This document shows, piece by piece, positions 1-5,475 of a stretch of 6,303 bases of DNA (within the stretch, counting starts at the first letter, position 1; each line of letters starts with the position of its first letter). The position numbers were made by a program, and so were the translations under genes. Source of the DNA: an uncultured Faecalibacterium sp. (GTDB taxonomy: Bacteria > Bacillota > Clostridia > Oscillospirales > Ruminococcaceae); assembly GCA_937915335.1 (NCBI GenBank), contig CALDLZ010000364.1:1-6303 (forward strand), given 5' to 3'. Below the pieces are notes generated by a model. It did not search any database, was not told the DNA's origin, and worked only from the letters and a program-made list of their open reading frames with translations.

Positions 1-1310
1 CATGGGTGGACAAGCGGCTCGATGCCTACAAAGCCGCGTACTCTGCGGCCACCGGGCAGATAGATGTTGTTGGTGGATTCAAGGTTATAGCGGCGGTCAT
101 TCTGGCGCAGCTCGGCACTGAAACGGATGGCCGATACGCTGTGACAGGCATTGTCCTCACACCACAACTTATAAATGTCGTAAAAGTCCTTGGAACTGAT
201 GGAGTAATCCGCCTTGAAGCGGAAATAGCCCTCGGACTCCATGAAGTCTATGACATTGTTGCTGCTGCGTTTGATGGTGTCCACGTTGGCGGCGGCTTTG
301 GGGCTGACCGTAAACGTGTAATTGTTCCGCAACAATCGCTGCAAGCCATCCAGACACCACAGCAGAATGCCCTCCAACTCGGCGCACATCTTCTCGACAA
401 GGAAGGGGTCGTCCACGCGGCCAGCAGGTTTGTCCTTGGTGGTCAGGATAAGCTGGCGGCGGAAGAAACCGTCCGAATGGTCGTACAGCGAGGTCAGCGC
501 ACCATTGCCGAAGCAGAGGAATCGGGCGTAAATGTCCCGCTGGTAGCTCTGGACACCCTTGCGCTCCAAGTCCAGCTTGACCTCGGCGGTCACGATGGTC
601 TTGATATAATTCGTCTTGGGCAGGGCGTTCATGTCCATGTCATCGTCGATCATGAGCAGGCGGCGTTCCAAATCGGCACGGGCAAAGCGGTTGTTCTCGA
701 TTTTCTGGACACTGCCGTTGCTGGCGGCATCTCCCATGAGCCGCTTCAGTACCAGCCCGATGCGGGATTTGCCCTCACCGCCCTTGCCGACAATGAGCAT
801 CATCTTCTGCCCCTTGGTGCTGGGGATAAGGCAGTAGCCCAGATACTCCTGCAAGGTGGGGATGTCGGCATCGTCCAGCAGGTCATGCAGGAAAGTCAGC
901 CAGCGTTCCGGGCTGGCAGCTTTTGGGTCATACTTCACAGGCAAGCGGTTCTGGCAGAACAGTCGGGTCTCCTGAAAGGTTCCATCCGCAAGGTGGTAAA
1001 CGCCATTCTGGAGGTGGATGCAGTCCTGCTCAATGGGAAACGGTTCCGAGAAAGCCAGCAGCTTGATGGTCTCCAGAATGTTGGTGACCTTTTTGGACAG
1101 GCCGGAGGTGACATATTCTTCGATGTTCTCCAAAATCTGCTGCTTGACCTCGCTTTCATCTTCGACAGGCCCATCCAGCGTATACAATGTGCCGTTGACG
1201 CATTTCAGCGGACGCTGTTCGAGAAAGGCGCGGCCAAACTGGACTTCATCAATTTTCTTGCCGTTGTACCAGTCCGGCCATAAGGGATTGCGGGCAATGT
1301 TTTTCTTCAT
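1..1310 (-). CDS. Phage/plasmid primase-helicase, P4 family (3' end beyond the left edge)
   Basis: This minus-strand reading frame is open from ATG at 1310 to the left edge, giving 436 residues without a stop. The start is fixed by AAAGGAGG (complement of about 1319-1326) nine bases upstream. Family features seen in order are HLQNGVYHL near residue 115, LQEYLGYCLIP near 155-165 (end of a D5_N-like domain), a Walker A motif GKGGEGKS at 175-182, a Walker B-like LLMIDDD at 218-224, and SDGFFRRQLI at 279-287 with the arginine pair R284/R285. The tail resembles the winged C-terminal domain and ends near VRGFVGIEPL, so little is probably missing. Proteins of this family are SF3 helicases that unwind the origin of phages, plasmids and integrative elements. 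The N-terminal catalytic primase part is absent from this chain, so it may be helicase-only or depend on a separate primase. A long antisense frame on the plus strand is a shadow of this gene. Confidence 0.93.
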   Translation of the reverse strand, partial: MKKNIARNPLWPDWYNGKKIDEVQFGRAFLEQRPLKCVNGTLYTLDGPVEDESEVKQQILENIEEYVTSGLSKKVTNILETIKLLAFSEPFPIEQDCIHLQNGVYHLADGTFQETRLFCQNRLPVKYDPKAASPERWLTFLHDLLDDADIPTLQEYLGYCLIPSTKGQKMMLIVGKGGEGKSRIGLVLKRLMGDAASNGSVQKIENNRFARADLERRLLMIDDDMDMNALPKTNYIKTIVTAEVKLDLERKGVQSYQRDIYARFLCFGNGALTSLYDHSDGFFRRQLILTTKDKPAGRVDDPFLVEKMCAELEGILLWCLDGLQRLLRNNYTFTVSPKAAANVDTIKRSSNNVIDFMESEGYFRFKADYSISSKDFYDIYKLWCEDNACHSVSAIRFSAELRQNDRRYNLESTNNIYLPGGRRVRGFVGIEPLVHP

Positions 1311-1333
1311 ACGGTGTTCCTCCTTTAGAAAGG

Positions 1334-1370
1334 TAAAGTGGTGTGTCTCACTTTGAGAGCCACCACTTTA
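1334..1370 (-). promoter_or_regulatory. Leader hairpin upstream of the primase gene
   Basis: A perfect 10-bp inverted repeat (TAAAGTGGTG at 1334-1343, CACCACTTTA at 1361-1370) encloses a second 5-bp stem (TCTCA 1346-1350, TGAGA 1354-1358) across a 2x2 internal loop, with a 3-base tip. It lies between the stop of the upstream minus-strand fragment (1384) and the primase ribosome binding site (about 1319-1326). No T-run follows it on either strand, so it is not a standard terminator. It could be a leader structure, an mRNA processing or stability element, or a dyad bound by a replication or control protein. The dyad is certain; its function is inferred. Confidence 0.5.
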
Positions 1371-1383
1371 GGTGAATAAATTA

Positions 1384-1490
1384 TCAGGCACACTTTGCCG
1401 TAGCAAAGCGGTCTATGCGTTCTTCCAGCATCAGCAGGAATGGCCCGGACAGGAGCCGTGCAGCGGCATCGGCTTTCTGCTGGGGTGTCC
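1384..1490 (-). pseudogene. C-terminal fragment of an unidentified minus-strand gene
   Basis: Read on the minus strand, this stretch encodes about 35 residues ending ...LLSGPFLLMLEERIDRFA and a TGA at 1386-1384. Its composition (many GC-ending codons, amphipathic helix) looks like real coding sequence and matches the adjacent primase gene rather than the AT-rich lipoprotein gene to its right. Upstream of about 1490 the frame turns into non-protein-like sequence and meets a stop near 1550, so the 5' part of the gene is missing. I do not recognise the family. Its position 70 bp upstream of the primase, same strand, suggests it once belonged to the same element operon and was cut by arrival of the lipoprotein segment. 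Confidence 0.45.
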
Positions 1491-1491
1491 C

Positions 1492-2121
1492 ATGCGAATA
1501 CTTAAGAAAATGCCTCTGGCAACACTGCTCTGTTTGGTGATCTGCTTTGCATTAACATCTTGCTCTAATACGCAAAATATAAACGAATCTGCTTCTGATA
1601 GTTATTCGTTGTATTCGCAGTATGTTGATGAAATCGTAAAAAATTTTGAGCCATCCGGATTTGAGATGCTAAATAGTACAGCCGACATATATAGCGCTGG
1701 CTTTCCTGAGAATGAATATTTTGAGGAACCGGACGATTTGTATGACGGTGATCCACTAAAACCCAAAAATAGAAAAGCTGTCTATTTTGATTCAAACGAT
1801 GGTATCCTTGTATGTATGACATTTTTATATTCTGAAGAAGAACTAGGCAAGCGAATGCTGACAATTGATTCCTTGCCAACAGAGGCAATTGCCGCTTTTC
1901 AGAATGAAAAGAGCATAAATATTCAGGAAACATACGAAATGGTTCTGGAAGATCAACATTGTATTATGTTACTTAAATTTATTTCTACGGAGCCATTACA
2001 GAGCAATCAAGAACAAGCAGTTACGAACTATAGGACATCAGTAATTGATTTTTTTGAAGAATACACACAGTTTCTAAAAAGTCAAGAAAATACAGAAGAA
2101 CCCTTAAAAAGCACCGAGTAA
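1492..2121 (+). CDS. Putative lipoprotein of unknown function
   Basis: The product has 209 residues from ATG 1492. It begins with a lipoprotein signal peptide: a basic start (MRILKKM), a hydrophobic core, and a lipobox LTSC with Cys24 as the predicted acylated residue. This implies processing by Lgt/Lsp and attachment to the outer face of the membrane. The mature part is acidic and mostly helical, with no recognised domain. A longer in-frame version from 1372 is unlikely because those 40 residues are antisense to another coding fragment. GGGGTG (1482-1487) is a weak ribosome binding site for 1492, and ATG 1510 is an alternative start. The gene is much richer in A+T than its flanks, which suggests separate acquisition. 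A strong terminator follows at 2177. No obvious promoter lies directly upstream. Confidence 0.8.
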   Translation: MRILKKMPLATLLCLVICFALTSCSNTQNINESASDSYSLYSQYVDEIVKNFEPSGFEMLNSTADIYSAGFPENEYFEEPDDLYDGDPLKPKNRKAVYFDSNDGILVCMTFLYSEEELGKRMLTIDSLPTEAIAAFQNEKSINIQETYEMVLEDQHCIMLLKFISTEPLQSNQEQAVTNYRTSVIDFFEEYTQFLKSQENTEEPLKSTE

Positions 2122-2176
2122 AACCAAAACGAACCATGGTTTGATGTCTGAAAACATAGCCAGTGACTAACGAACG

Positions 2177-2221
2177 AACAGCCCTCTACCTGCAAAGACT
2201 GCAAGTAGAGGGCTGTTTTGT
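2177..2221 (+). terminator. Intrinsic terminator after the lipoprotein gene
   Basis: A 13-bp perfect stem (AACAGCCCTCTAC at 2177-2189, GTAGAGGGCTGTT at 2205-2217), with a further TGCA/TGCA pairing inside and a 5-base loop, is followed by TTTT (2216-2219). It terminates plus-strand transcripts from the lipoprotein gene. On the other strand the hairpin is followed only by TCGTTCGTTAG, so it would be a weaker terminator for the convergent DUF6061 gene. Confidence 0.88.
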
Positions 2222-2230
2222 CGGATTCGG

Positions 2231-2246
2231 ATATTTTAATTAAAGG
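2231..2246. repeat. Left copy of the TTAATTAA-centred direct repeat
   Basis: ATATTTTAATTAAAGG here is closely matched by ATATCTTTAATTAAGG at 2573-2588, with one small insertion and one deletion between them. The two copies bracket the DUF6061 gene. This copy lies immediately downstream of that gene's stop. Both are centred on the palindrome TTAATTAA (2236-2243), so AT-rich chance similarity cannot be excluded. Confidence 0.4.
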
Positions 2247-2495
2247 TCAATCTTCTAATCTGCCATGGTCACAGCCGAGCGAGAGATAATGTTCTATCTC
2301 CCCACCCAGCACAAGCTGGGCATACTCCAAGGGCTTGTTGTAGAGCAGCCAGTCAAGTTCAGCCCGCTGTGCCGGGGTATCGCCGTACTCGTCCTCAACG
2401 GCGGTGCAGTCGATGGCAATGGTGGAGCCATCTGCGAACCGGGCTTCTACCCGGTTAGTGTCCATATTGAAGCGGCAGGAGAGCAGTTTGTTCAT
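2247..2495 (-). CDS. DUF6061-type small protein
   Basis: The product has 82 residues and starts MNKLLSCRFNMDTNRVEARF. It continues through DGSTIAID, an acidic VEDEYGD, and AQRAELDWLLYNKPLEYAQLVLGGEIEHYL. This layout (short beta-rich N-terminus with NMDT and FADGS, then RxELDWLLYN and a PLxYAxLxLxG tail) matches my recollection of the DUF6061 family, small proteins scattered through clostridial mobile elements. Their function is unknown. The ATG at 2495 has GGAGA 8-9 bases upstream. No membrane segment or nuclease motif is visible. The gene converges on the lipoprotein terminator and is bracketed by two TTAATTAA repeats. Length is normal for the family, so it appears intact. Confidence 0.8.
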   Translation of the reverse strand: MNKLLSCRFNMDTNRVEARFADGSTIAIDCTAVEDEYGDTPAQRAELDWLLYNKPLEYAQLVLGGEIEHYLSLGCDHGRLED

Positions 2496-2507
2496 AATAG
2501 AATCTCC

Positions 2508-2536
2508 ATACTATATATAAAAGGGCGTTGATTCAA
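2508..2536 (-). promoter_or_regulatory. Possible promoter of the DUF6061-type gene
   Basis: On the minus strand, TTGAAT (complement of 2531-2536) is followed 17 bases later by TAGTAT, or 15 bases later by TATAGT, within the run TTATATATAGTATGG. This lies just ahead of the GGAGA ribosome binding site at about 2504-2507, so the transcript start would fall very close to that site, which weakens the call. Confidence 0.3.
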
Positions 2537-2572
2537 AAGCATTGTAAGCGTGGGTTTGTGTTATGGTCGGTA

Positions 2573-2588
2573 ATATCTTTAATTAAGG
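2573..2588. repeat. Right copy of the TTAATTAA-centred direct repeat
   Basis: ATATCTTTAATTAAGG matches 2231-2246. It sits exactly where recognisable HTH-AbrB coding sequence begins (GAA ACG GGA GAA from about 2589) and just after an in-frame TAA (2581-2583), so it marks a probable junction. Confidence 0.4.
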
Positions 2589-2654
2589 GAAACGGGAGAA
2601 TCTCTGCCAGACATTGAACGGTGTAAGCGGCTGGCAGATATTTTCGGCGTTTCC

Positions 2655-2930
2655 ATGGACGACCTCGTGAACTATGAGAAAACTGACCAAGAAAATTTAG
2701 GGCTGGAAGTGCCGCCTAAAGGCAAGCACGTTTTCGGCATGGTAAAAGTGGGAGATAAAGGACAAATTGTGATTCCCGCCAATGCTCGGAAAATTTTTGA
2801 TATTCATCCGGGTGATAATCTGCTGATCCTTGGGGACGAGGAACAGGGCATCGCTATCCTCAAAGAGAAAAGTTTTCTGGAACAACTACGGCTGATGGAA
2901 CGTCTGCGGCACATGGAACCCCATGAATAA
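2655..2930 (+). CDS. AbrB/SpoVT-type regulator, remnant of an HTH-AbrB fusion
   Basis: From ATG 2655 the product has 91 residues. A SpoVT-AbrB swapped-hairpin DNA-binding domain spans residues 27-69 (FGMVKVGDKGQIVIPANARK, then F, PGD, LLIL, GIAIL). Coding similarity extends further upstream in the same frame: from about 2587 the DNA encodes ETGESLPDIERCKRLADIFGVSMDDLVNY. That is the last third of an XRE-type HTH_3 domain as found in clostridial HTH-AbrB fusion regulators. The earlier helices, including the recognition helix, are missing, an in-frame TAA lies at 2581-2583, and there is no ribosome binding site before 2655. The gene therefore looks N-terminally truncated and probably non-functional, although the AbrB domain itself looks whole. 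Its TAA is directly followed by the stop of the convergent flavodoxin-like gene. Confidence 0.8.
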   Translation: MDDLVNYEKTDQENLGLEVPPKGKHVFGMVKVGDKGQIVIPANARKIFDIHPGDNLLILGDEEQGIAILKEKSFLEQLRLMERLRHMEPHE

Positions 2931-3326
2931 TCAGGCGTTGCGAAAAACGCCCTCTCTGCACCGAATACTGCGAAGCTGGGTATGCTGGATGCCCAGCAGC
3001 GTATCCATCTCCTGCGCCACATTTTCATAGCGATTGTTCTGATGATGCACCAGAATGTAGTCTGCTTCCTTGATTTTTCCGGATACCTGCTGACAGAAAC
3101 TGCGCACAGGCGCGGCCAGTGTAAATACCCAAATGGGCGAACAGATCGTCACATGGTCGTACTGCGTCAGGTCAACGCTCACAGATTCAATGGGCATTGC
3201 CCAGCGGTGCATCCCATAGCGTCCGCACCACCAAAAGCCCAGTGTTCCCTCTGTGCGCTCCATGGAGCGAATTTCATAGAGTTCGGCACCTGTTCTATTT
3301 GCTTCTTCCATCGCCTGTTTTTTCAC
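2931..3326 (-). CDS. Flavodoxin-like protein, N-terminally truncated
   Basis: The frame from GTG 3326 gives 131 residues. Flavodoxin-family features are TGAELYEI near residues 12-19 (second beta strand), YDHVTICSPIWVFTLAAPVRSF near 56-77 (the 90s-type loop that packs on FMN and the following helix), and IKEADYILVHH after it. The first beta strand and the phosphate-binding loop (S/T-x-T-G-N-T type) that should precede residue 1 are absent. Only two codons lie between the GTG and an upstream stop at 3335-3333, and no ribosome binding site is seen. The protein therefore cannot bind FMN normally and is probably a pseudogene. The missing 5' end is replaced by an HD-GYP gene fragment on the opposite strand, a clear recombination junction. 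The C-terminus appears complete. Its partners cannot be deduced. Confidence 0.75.
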   Translation of the reverse strand: MKKQAMEEANRTGAELYEIRSMERTEGTLGFWWCGRYGMHRWAMPIESVSVDLTQYDHVTICSPIWVFTLAAPVRSFCQQVSGKIKEADYILVHHQNNRYENVAQEMDTLLGIQHTQLRSIRCREGVFRNA

Positions 3327-3328
3327 AT

Positions 3329-3691
3329 AAATTCACCCCGGAAGAATATGCGAAGATGAAAGAACACCCGGCCATCGGTGCCCGCATCGTAAAAGAAGTT
3401 CTGACCGATGTTGAAGCTCCCGATTTTGTGGCCGTGGCGGTCAATGTAGCACATTACCACCATGAAAAAGTGGATGGAACAGGTTATCCCTGCGGGCTGA
3501 AAGGCACAGAGATTCCAGTGGAAGCGCGTATCATGGCACTGGCCGATGTGTTTGATGCTCTGGTATCTAAACGCTGCTACAAGGAAGCATTTTCGTTTGA
3601 TACAGCATTTTCTATCATCGTGCAGGATGCCGGAACGCATTTTGACCCGGAACTTGCCAGAGTATTTCTGCGGTGCAGACCACAGTTATGA
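3329..3691 (+). pseudogene. HD-GYP phosphodiesterase, C-terminal fragment
   Basis: Recognisable coding starts at about 3329 (KFTPEEYAKMKEHPAIGA) and continues to TGA 3691. The HHEKVDGTGYP signature is at 3458-3490, followed by IPVEARIMALADVFDAL and the usual THFDPEL ending. HD-GYP proteins hydrolyse cyclic di-GMP in the cytoplasm. The N-terminal half with the first metal-binding His and the HD pair is missing, so the remaining piece should be inactive. The frame is open back to 3197, but that extra stretch is antisense to the flavodoxin-like gene and not protein-like. An internal ATG at 3355 exists without a ribosome binding site. The fragment meets the 5'-truncated flavodoxin-like gene head to head. 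Its 3' end overlaps the next ORF. Confidence 0.82.
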
Positions 3692-3978
3692 CAGCCGTGC
3701 AAGCCGCCGCAAAACTGCTGGATTGGGGAACAAACACAGGTCTTGACCCTGCTGAAATCCGGGAAGCTACCGTAAACTGGCTTATGGACAAAGGAAACGA
3801 TGAACAAGTTGCTTTTTCCGATAAGCTGTCACTTGTGGATAACGCTTATCAGAAACTTTTAGACGATGGGGCGGAGGACTTGCTTTCCTCGGCTGGTCTG
3901 GAAGATATTGAACGCAACTGGGGAAATCAGCCGGTGGAGAGCATTGAAGCAATTATGGATGCCGTTGGCCTGCGGTAA
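3673..3978 (+). CDS. Hypothetical protein, 101 residues
   Basis: The frame opens at GTG 3673. An ATG at 3688 overlaps the HD-GYP stop in TTATGA, which would allow translational coupling and give 96 residues. The product is acidic and predicted to be all-helical. It begins with an Ala-rich helix (AVQAAAKLLDWG), has an acidic middle (GNDEQVAFSDKL), and ends ESIEAIMDAVGLR. There is no signal peptide, membrane segment or metal-binding motif. I do not recognise the family. No ribosome binding site is visible before either start, and the frame stays open upstream (SISA), so this may be the C-terminal remnant of a longer protein joined to the HD-GYP fragment. A terminator follows within 6 bases of the stop, consistent with a real gene end. 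Confidence 0.55.
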   Translation: MQTTVMTAVQAAAKLLDWGTNTGLDPAEIREATVNWLMDKGNDEQVAFSDKLSLVDNAYQKLLDDGAEDLLSSAGLEDIERNWGNQPVESIEAIMDAVGLR

Positions 3979-3983
3979 CGACC

Positions 3984-4031
3984 ATGTTTCCGTTGTCTTT
4001 CAGAAAAACGCTTGACAACGGAAACATTTTT
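3984..4031 (+). terminator. Terminator with a perfect 14-bp stem
   Basis: ATGTTTCCGTTGTC (3984-3997) and GACAACGGAAACAT (4014-4027) are perfect inverted repeats with a 16-base loop, followed by TTTTT (4027-4031). It sits 6 bases after the stop of the 101-residue ORF. Its 3' arm also contains the -35 box of the tetR promoter, so the same dyad could act as a protein-binding site on DNA. Confidence 0.75.
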
Positions 4032-4040
4032 GATTATAGT
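4012..4040 (+). promoter_or_regulatory. Sigma-A-type promoter of the TetR operon
   Basis: A consensus -35 box TTGACA (4012-4017) and a TATAGT -10 box (4035-4040) are separated by exactly 17 bases. Transcription would start near 4047, about 30 bases ahead of the TetR start. The -35 lies inside the 3' arm of the preceding terminator. Confidence 0.8.
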
Positions 4041-4042
4041 AG

Positions 4043-4062
4043 AACTAACAAATATTAGTTAG
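4043..4062. promoter_or_regulatory. Probable TetR operator over the transcription start
   Basis: The dyad AACTAA (4043-4048) - CAAATA - TTAGTT (4055-4060), alternatively CTAAC (4045-4049) / GTTAG (4058-4062), begins 2 bases after the -10 box. A TetR-family dimer bound here would block initiation. This is the usual arrangement for autoregulation, so the adjacent regulator is the likely ligand. Confidence 0.55.
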
Positions 4063-4078
4063 CAAAGGGCGAATGAAA

Positions 4079-4708
4079 ATGGAAGACACCAAGCAGCGTA
4101 TTCTGGAAAAATCTCTGGAACTGTTTTCGACCAAAGGGTATGATTCCGTCAGTGTTGGCGAAATTGCAAAAGCAGTCGGCATCAAGGCACCTTCGCTTTA
4201 TAATCACTTCCCCAGCAAGCAGGCCATTTTTGATGCCATTGTGGAAACGACTTCTGCCCACTACGAAAAAGATACCAATGAGATCTCAGTTCATGTGCAG
4301 GATTCTAAAAAAGATGTCCCGGTTTTCACTCATATCTCGGAGGAGATGCTGATTGAAAAAGTCCGGCAGATTTTCCTCTATTCGCTGCATGATAAAACCA
4401 TCAGCCAGTTCCGCCGGATGATGACACTGGAACAGTTCCGCTCTCAGGAGCTTGCCGAGCTTTTTTCCAAACGCTATGTAGACCGTATGATTTCCTACCA
4501 TGCCGGGATATTCCGTGCGCTGATTGCGAACGGCGAACTTCGGAACGAAGACCCGGATACGCTGGCGTGGATGTATGTTTCCCCGGTCATCACCTTGCTT
4601 AGTGTCTGTGACCGTCAGCCGGAACGAGAAGCTGAAAGCCTTGAAAAGCTGGACGCTCATGTAAGGCTGTTCTTTCGTACCTTTAACATCGAACGAGGTG
4701 AAAAATGA
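4079..4708 (+). CDS. TetR/AcrR family transcriptional regulator
   Basis: The product has 209 residues from ATG 4079. This start is preferred over ATG 4073 because AAAGGG (4064-4069) lies 9 bases before it but only 3 before 4073. The N-terminal TetR domain is clear: RILEKSLELFSTKGYDSVSV, then the helix-turn-helix EIAKAVGIKAPSLYNHFPSK at residues 28-47. The C-terminal two thirds is a helical ligand and dimerisation domain with no recognised effector signature. It probably represses its own promoter through the dyad at 4043-4062. It overlaps the KTR gene by ATGA (4705-4708), so the two are translationally coupled, and the flavodoxin follows. By analogy with other TetR-flavodoxin pairs it may sense a redox or toxic compound. 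The length is normal and the gene looks intact. Confidence 0.93.
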   Translation: MEDTKQRILEKSLELFSTKGYDSVSVGEIAKAVGIKAPSLYNHFPSKQAIFDAIVETTSAHYEKDTNEISVHVQDSKKDVPVFTHISEEMLIEKVRQIFLYSLHDKTISQFRRMMTLEQFRSQELAELFSKRYVDRMISYHAGIFRALIANGELRNEDPDTLAWMYVSPVITLLSVCDRQPEREAESLEKLDAHVRLFFRTFNIERGEK

Positions 4709-4899
4709 ATACAGCAGATGAAAAATGGATCATGTGTCCCATTTGCGGGGCAAAGACACGCGCACGATTGCTTCCAGACACGGTATTGCGCAACTTTCCG
4801 CTTTTCTGCCCTAAGTGCCGGCAGGAAAGCATCATCAATGCGCAGAATTATCATGTGATAAAAATAAAAGTTCAGCCAAACGCAAAGACGCAGTGCTGA
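4705..4899 (+). CDS. Cysteine-rich KTR domain protein
   Basis: The product has 64 residues. MCPICGAKTRARLLPDTVL near residues 10-28 and FCPKCRQESI near 34-43 provide two CxxC knuckles, forming a single zinc ribbon, with the KTR signature right after the first pair. The tail ends AKTQC; related KTR proteins end in AKTQSR. The family is widespread in Firmicutes mobile elements, including the small orf6 protein downstream of tet(M) in Tn916. Its role is unknown; nucleic-acid or protein binding is likely from the fold. The start overlaps the TetR stop as ATGA, with GAGGTG just upstream. The last codons, including the TGA, form the 5' arm of a strong terminator hairpin, so translation of this gene may influence read-through into the flavodoxin gene. 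Confidence 0.9.
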   Translation: MNTADEKWIMCPICGAKTRARLLPDTVLRNFPLFCPKCRQESIINAQNYHVIKIKVQPNAKTQC

Positions 4900-4939
4900 C
4901 CACAAAATGATTTGTGGTTGGTGCTGCGTCTTATTTTTT
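4885..4939 (+). terminator. Terminator embedded in the end of the KTR gene
   Basis: The arms 4885-4906 and 4911-4932 pair over 22 positions in RNA (18 Watson-Crick pairs plus 4 G-U), with an ATGA tip, followed by ATTTTTT (4933-4939). The 5' arm comprises the final four codons of KTR, its TGA stop (4897-4899) and the next bases ACCACAAA. This is a textbook intrinsic terminator placed between KTR and the flavodoxin gene. A ribosome finishing KTR would sit on the 5' arm and could delay folding, so this may be a partial terminator. Confidence 0.9.
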
Positions 4940-4953
4940 GAAAGGAAATTTTT

Positions 4954-5460
4954 ATGGATGCAATTCTTTATACGACCAACACTGGCAGCGCAGAGCATTA
5001 TGCAAAGCTGCTTGCCCATGAAACTGGTCTCCCTGCCTATTCTCTCGCTGAAGCAAAGAAATCCGTTGTTTCTGGCGCAGAGATCATCTATCTTGGCTGG
5101 ATTATGGCTGGTTCTGTGAAAGGCTATGCGGATGCAGCAAAACGATACAAAATCTGCGCAGTCTGCGGTGTGGGCATGAGCAAAACTGGAACTCTGACCG
5201 ACAATGTGAGAAATAAGACTGCGATTTCCGCAAATATCCCGGTATTTACCCTGCAAGGTAACTTTGATGTGAAAAAGCTGCATGGCATTTACCGCCCTAT
5301 GATGGAAATCATGGTCAAAGCCACTGGAAAAAATCTTTCTGCCAAAGAAAACCGCACACCAGAGGAGGACGATATGCTTGACATGATGCTCCACGGCGGT
5401 GAGCGGGTCAAAGCGGAAAACTTAAAGGCCGTGCTTGACTGGTACAACACTCAAAAATGA
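4954..5460 (+). CDS. Flavodoxin-domain protein
   Basis: The product has 168 residues from ATG 4954, with AAAGGAAA (4941-4948) as ribosome binding site. The N-terminal strand and FMN-phosphate loop are clear (AILYTTNTGSAEHYAKLLA, loop TTNTGS at residues 7-12). IIYLGWIMAGSVKGY then forms the second FMN-contacting loop, followed by VCGVGMS and an FTLQGNFDVKKLHG strand-helix unit. This matches the Flavodoxin_5-like group often found beside TetR regulators in Clostridia. It should bind FMN in the cytoplasm and carry electrons in a redox reaction; the partner and substrate cannot be told. It lies 54 bases after KTR beyond a terminator, and no separate promoter is evident, so it is probably expressed by read-through. 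It looks intact, unlike the flavodoxin-like fragment at 2931-3326. Confidence 0.9.
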   Translation: MDAILYTTNTGSAEHYAKLLAHETGLPAYSLAEAKKSVVSGAEIIYLGWIMAGSVKGYADAAKRYKICAVCGVGMSKTGTLTDNVRNKTAISANIPVFTLQGNFDVKKLHGIYRPMMEIMVKATGKNLSAKENRTPEEDDMLDMMLHGGERVKAENLKAVLDWYNTQK

Positions 5461-5475
5461 AATCCCGAAACTGAA

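Noticed and set aside
6..1283. Long plus-strand open frame (425 codons)
   Set aside because: It is antisense to the P4-family primase, which has Walker A and B motifs and a strong ribosome binding site. The plus-strand product has no recognisable domain.
1372..1491. N-terminal extension of the lipoprotein gene
   Set aside because: It would place 40 non-protein-like residues before a signal peptide, and the region encodes a plausible minus-strand C-terminus.
2132..2141. Palindrome AACCATGGTT between lipoprotein stop and terminator
   Set aside because: Ten bases is within chance for a window of this size, and nothing nearby needs an operator there.
3197..3328. N-terminal extension of the HD-GYP frame
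   Set aside because: It is antisense to the flavodoxin-like gene and shows no HD-domain residues.
4657..5394. Minus-strand frame of 245 codons
   Set aside because: It overlaps the KTR and flavodoxin genes completely and has low-complexity, His/Phe-rich shadow composition.
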